From Alphaproteobacteria bacterium (GTDB taxonomy: Bacteria > Pseudomonadota > Alphaproteobacteria > Rhodobacterales > Rhodobacteraceae), in the NCBI GenBank assembly GCA_030428025.1, contig JAUIBJ010000308.1:1-5165 (forward strand): a stretch of DNA of 5,165 bases. The letters run 5' to 3'. The position numbers were made by a program, and so were the translations under genes. Of this stretch, positions 5,055 through 5,165 are shown in pieces. Positions within the stretch are counted from its first letter, which is position 1. Each line of letters starts with the position of its first letter. The notes beneath the pieces were generated by a model. That model ran no database searches and was not told the DNA's origin. It saw nothing but the letters and a program-made list of their open reading frames with translations.

Positions 5055-5165
5055 TCAGAGAAACTGTGCCGCGACCCGCACGAAGACCTCCGGAATTTCG
5101 CGGAGAGTATAGCCGCCCGGCTGGCTGCGCGCGGCCCAGACGATCATGACCCCGGCCACGACCGC
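5055..5165 (-). CDS. C-terminal fragment of a small, probably membrane-anchored protein
   Basis: The last 36 codons of a minus-strand gene enter from the right edge and end at TGA (5055-5057). The visible part has a hydrophobic stretch (AVVAGVMIVWAA) followed by a polar tail containing GGYTLREIPEVFVRVAAQFL. This suggests a membrane helix with a short C-terminal tail. The frame is open to the edge and the codons favour G or C at the third position, in keeping with a real gene. I do not recognise the family. It is not infC, the usual upstream neighbour of rpmI. It lies 121 bases before rpmI in the same direction, with a separate promoter candidate between them. Confidence 0.6.
   Translation of the reverse strand, partial: AVVAGVMIVWAARSQPGGYTLREIPEVFVRVAAQFL

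Noticed and set aside
5045..5074. Inverted repeat TCGCGG/CCGCGA around the stop of the right-edge gene
   Set aside because: Only 6-bp arms with an 18-base loop and no T-run; not a convincing terminator.

Overview
This is a GC-rich bacterial window, roughly two-thirds G+C outside one AT-rich block. It most likely comes from an alphaproteobacterium of the Rhodobacteraceae type. The reasons are the 357-residue PheS, the codon bias towards GC-ending codons, and the presence of YrhK-like, DUF4242 and HxlR/SCP2-like proteins. A short intergenic motif near the left edge also looks, from memory, typical of Rhodobacterales genomes. The taxonomic call is inference, since no search was run.

Reading the minus strand from the right edge leftwards (the direction of most genes): a small C-terminal fragment of a membrane-anchored protein (5055-5165); a promoter-like element with a palindromic -10 region; rpmI (bL35) and rplT (bL20), 14 nt apart; and a strong hairpin terminator shared with a converging gene. 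That converging gene is the only plus-strand gene, an HxlR-type regulator (3503-4225). Divergent from it is a DUF4242 gene (3073-3348), followed on the same strand by a three-histidine-box membrane fatty acid desaturase (2095-2982). Next come pheS (942-2015), an AT-rich orphan ORF for a small membrane protein (652-909), a YrhK-family membrane protein (233-517) and the start of one more possible gene running off the left edge.

The backbone is the classic translation cluster rpmI-rplT-pheS. Here the regulator/DUF4242/desaturase block sits between rplT and pheS, and the two small membrane-protein genes follow pheS where pheT often lies. The regulator and the DUF4242 gene share a 154-bp intergenic region with a perfect 8+8 bp inverted repeat. 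The likeliest reading is a small regulon: the HxlR protein controls itself, the DUF4242 gene and possibly the desaturase.

No mobile element, CRISPR array, tRNA or rRNA was seen. I found no clear new multi-gene system. The least ordinary parts are the AT-rich block after pheS, bordered by near-identical 10/11-mers, two families of dispersed-repeat-like sequences (89-120 and 573-598), and paired hairpins between the DUF4242 gene and the desaturase. No stretch over 300 bases lacks a gene candidate.
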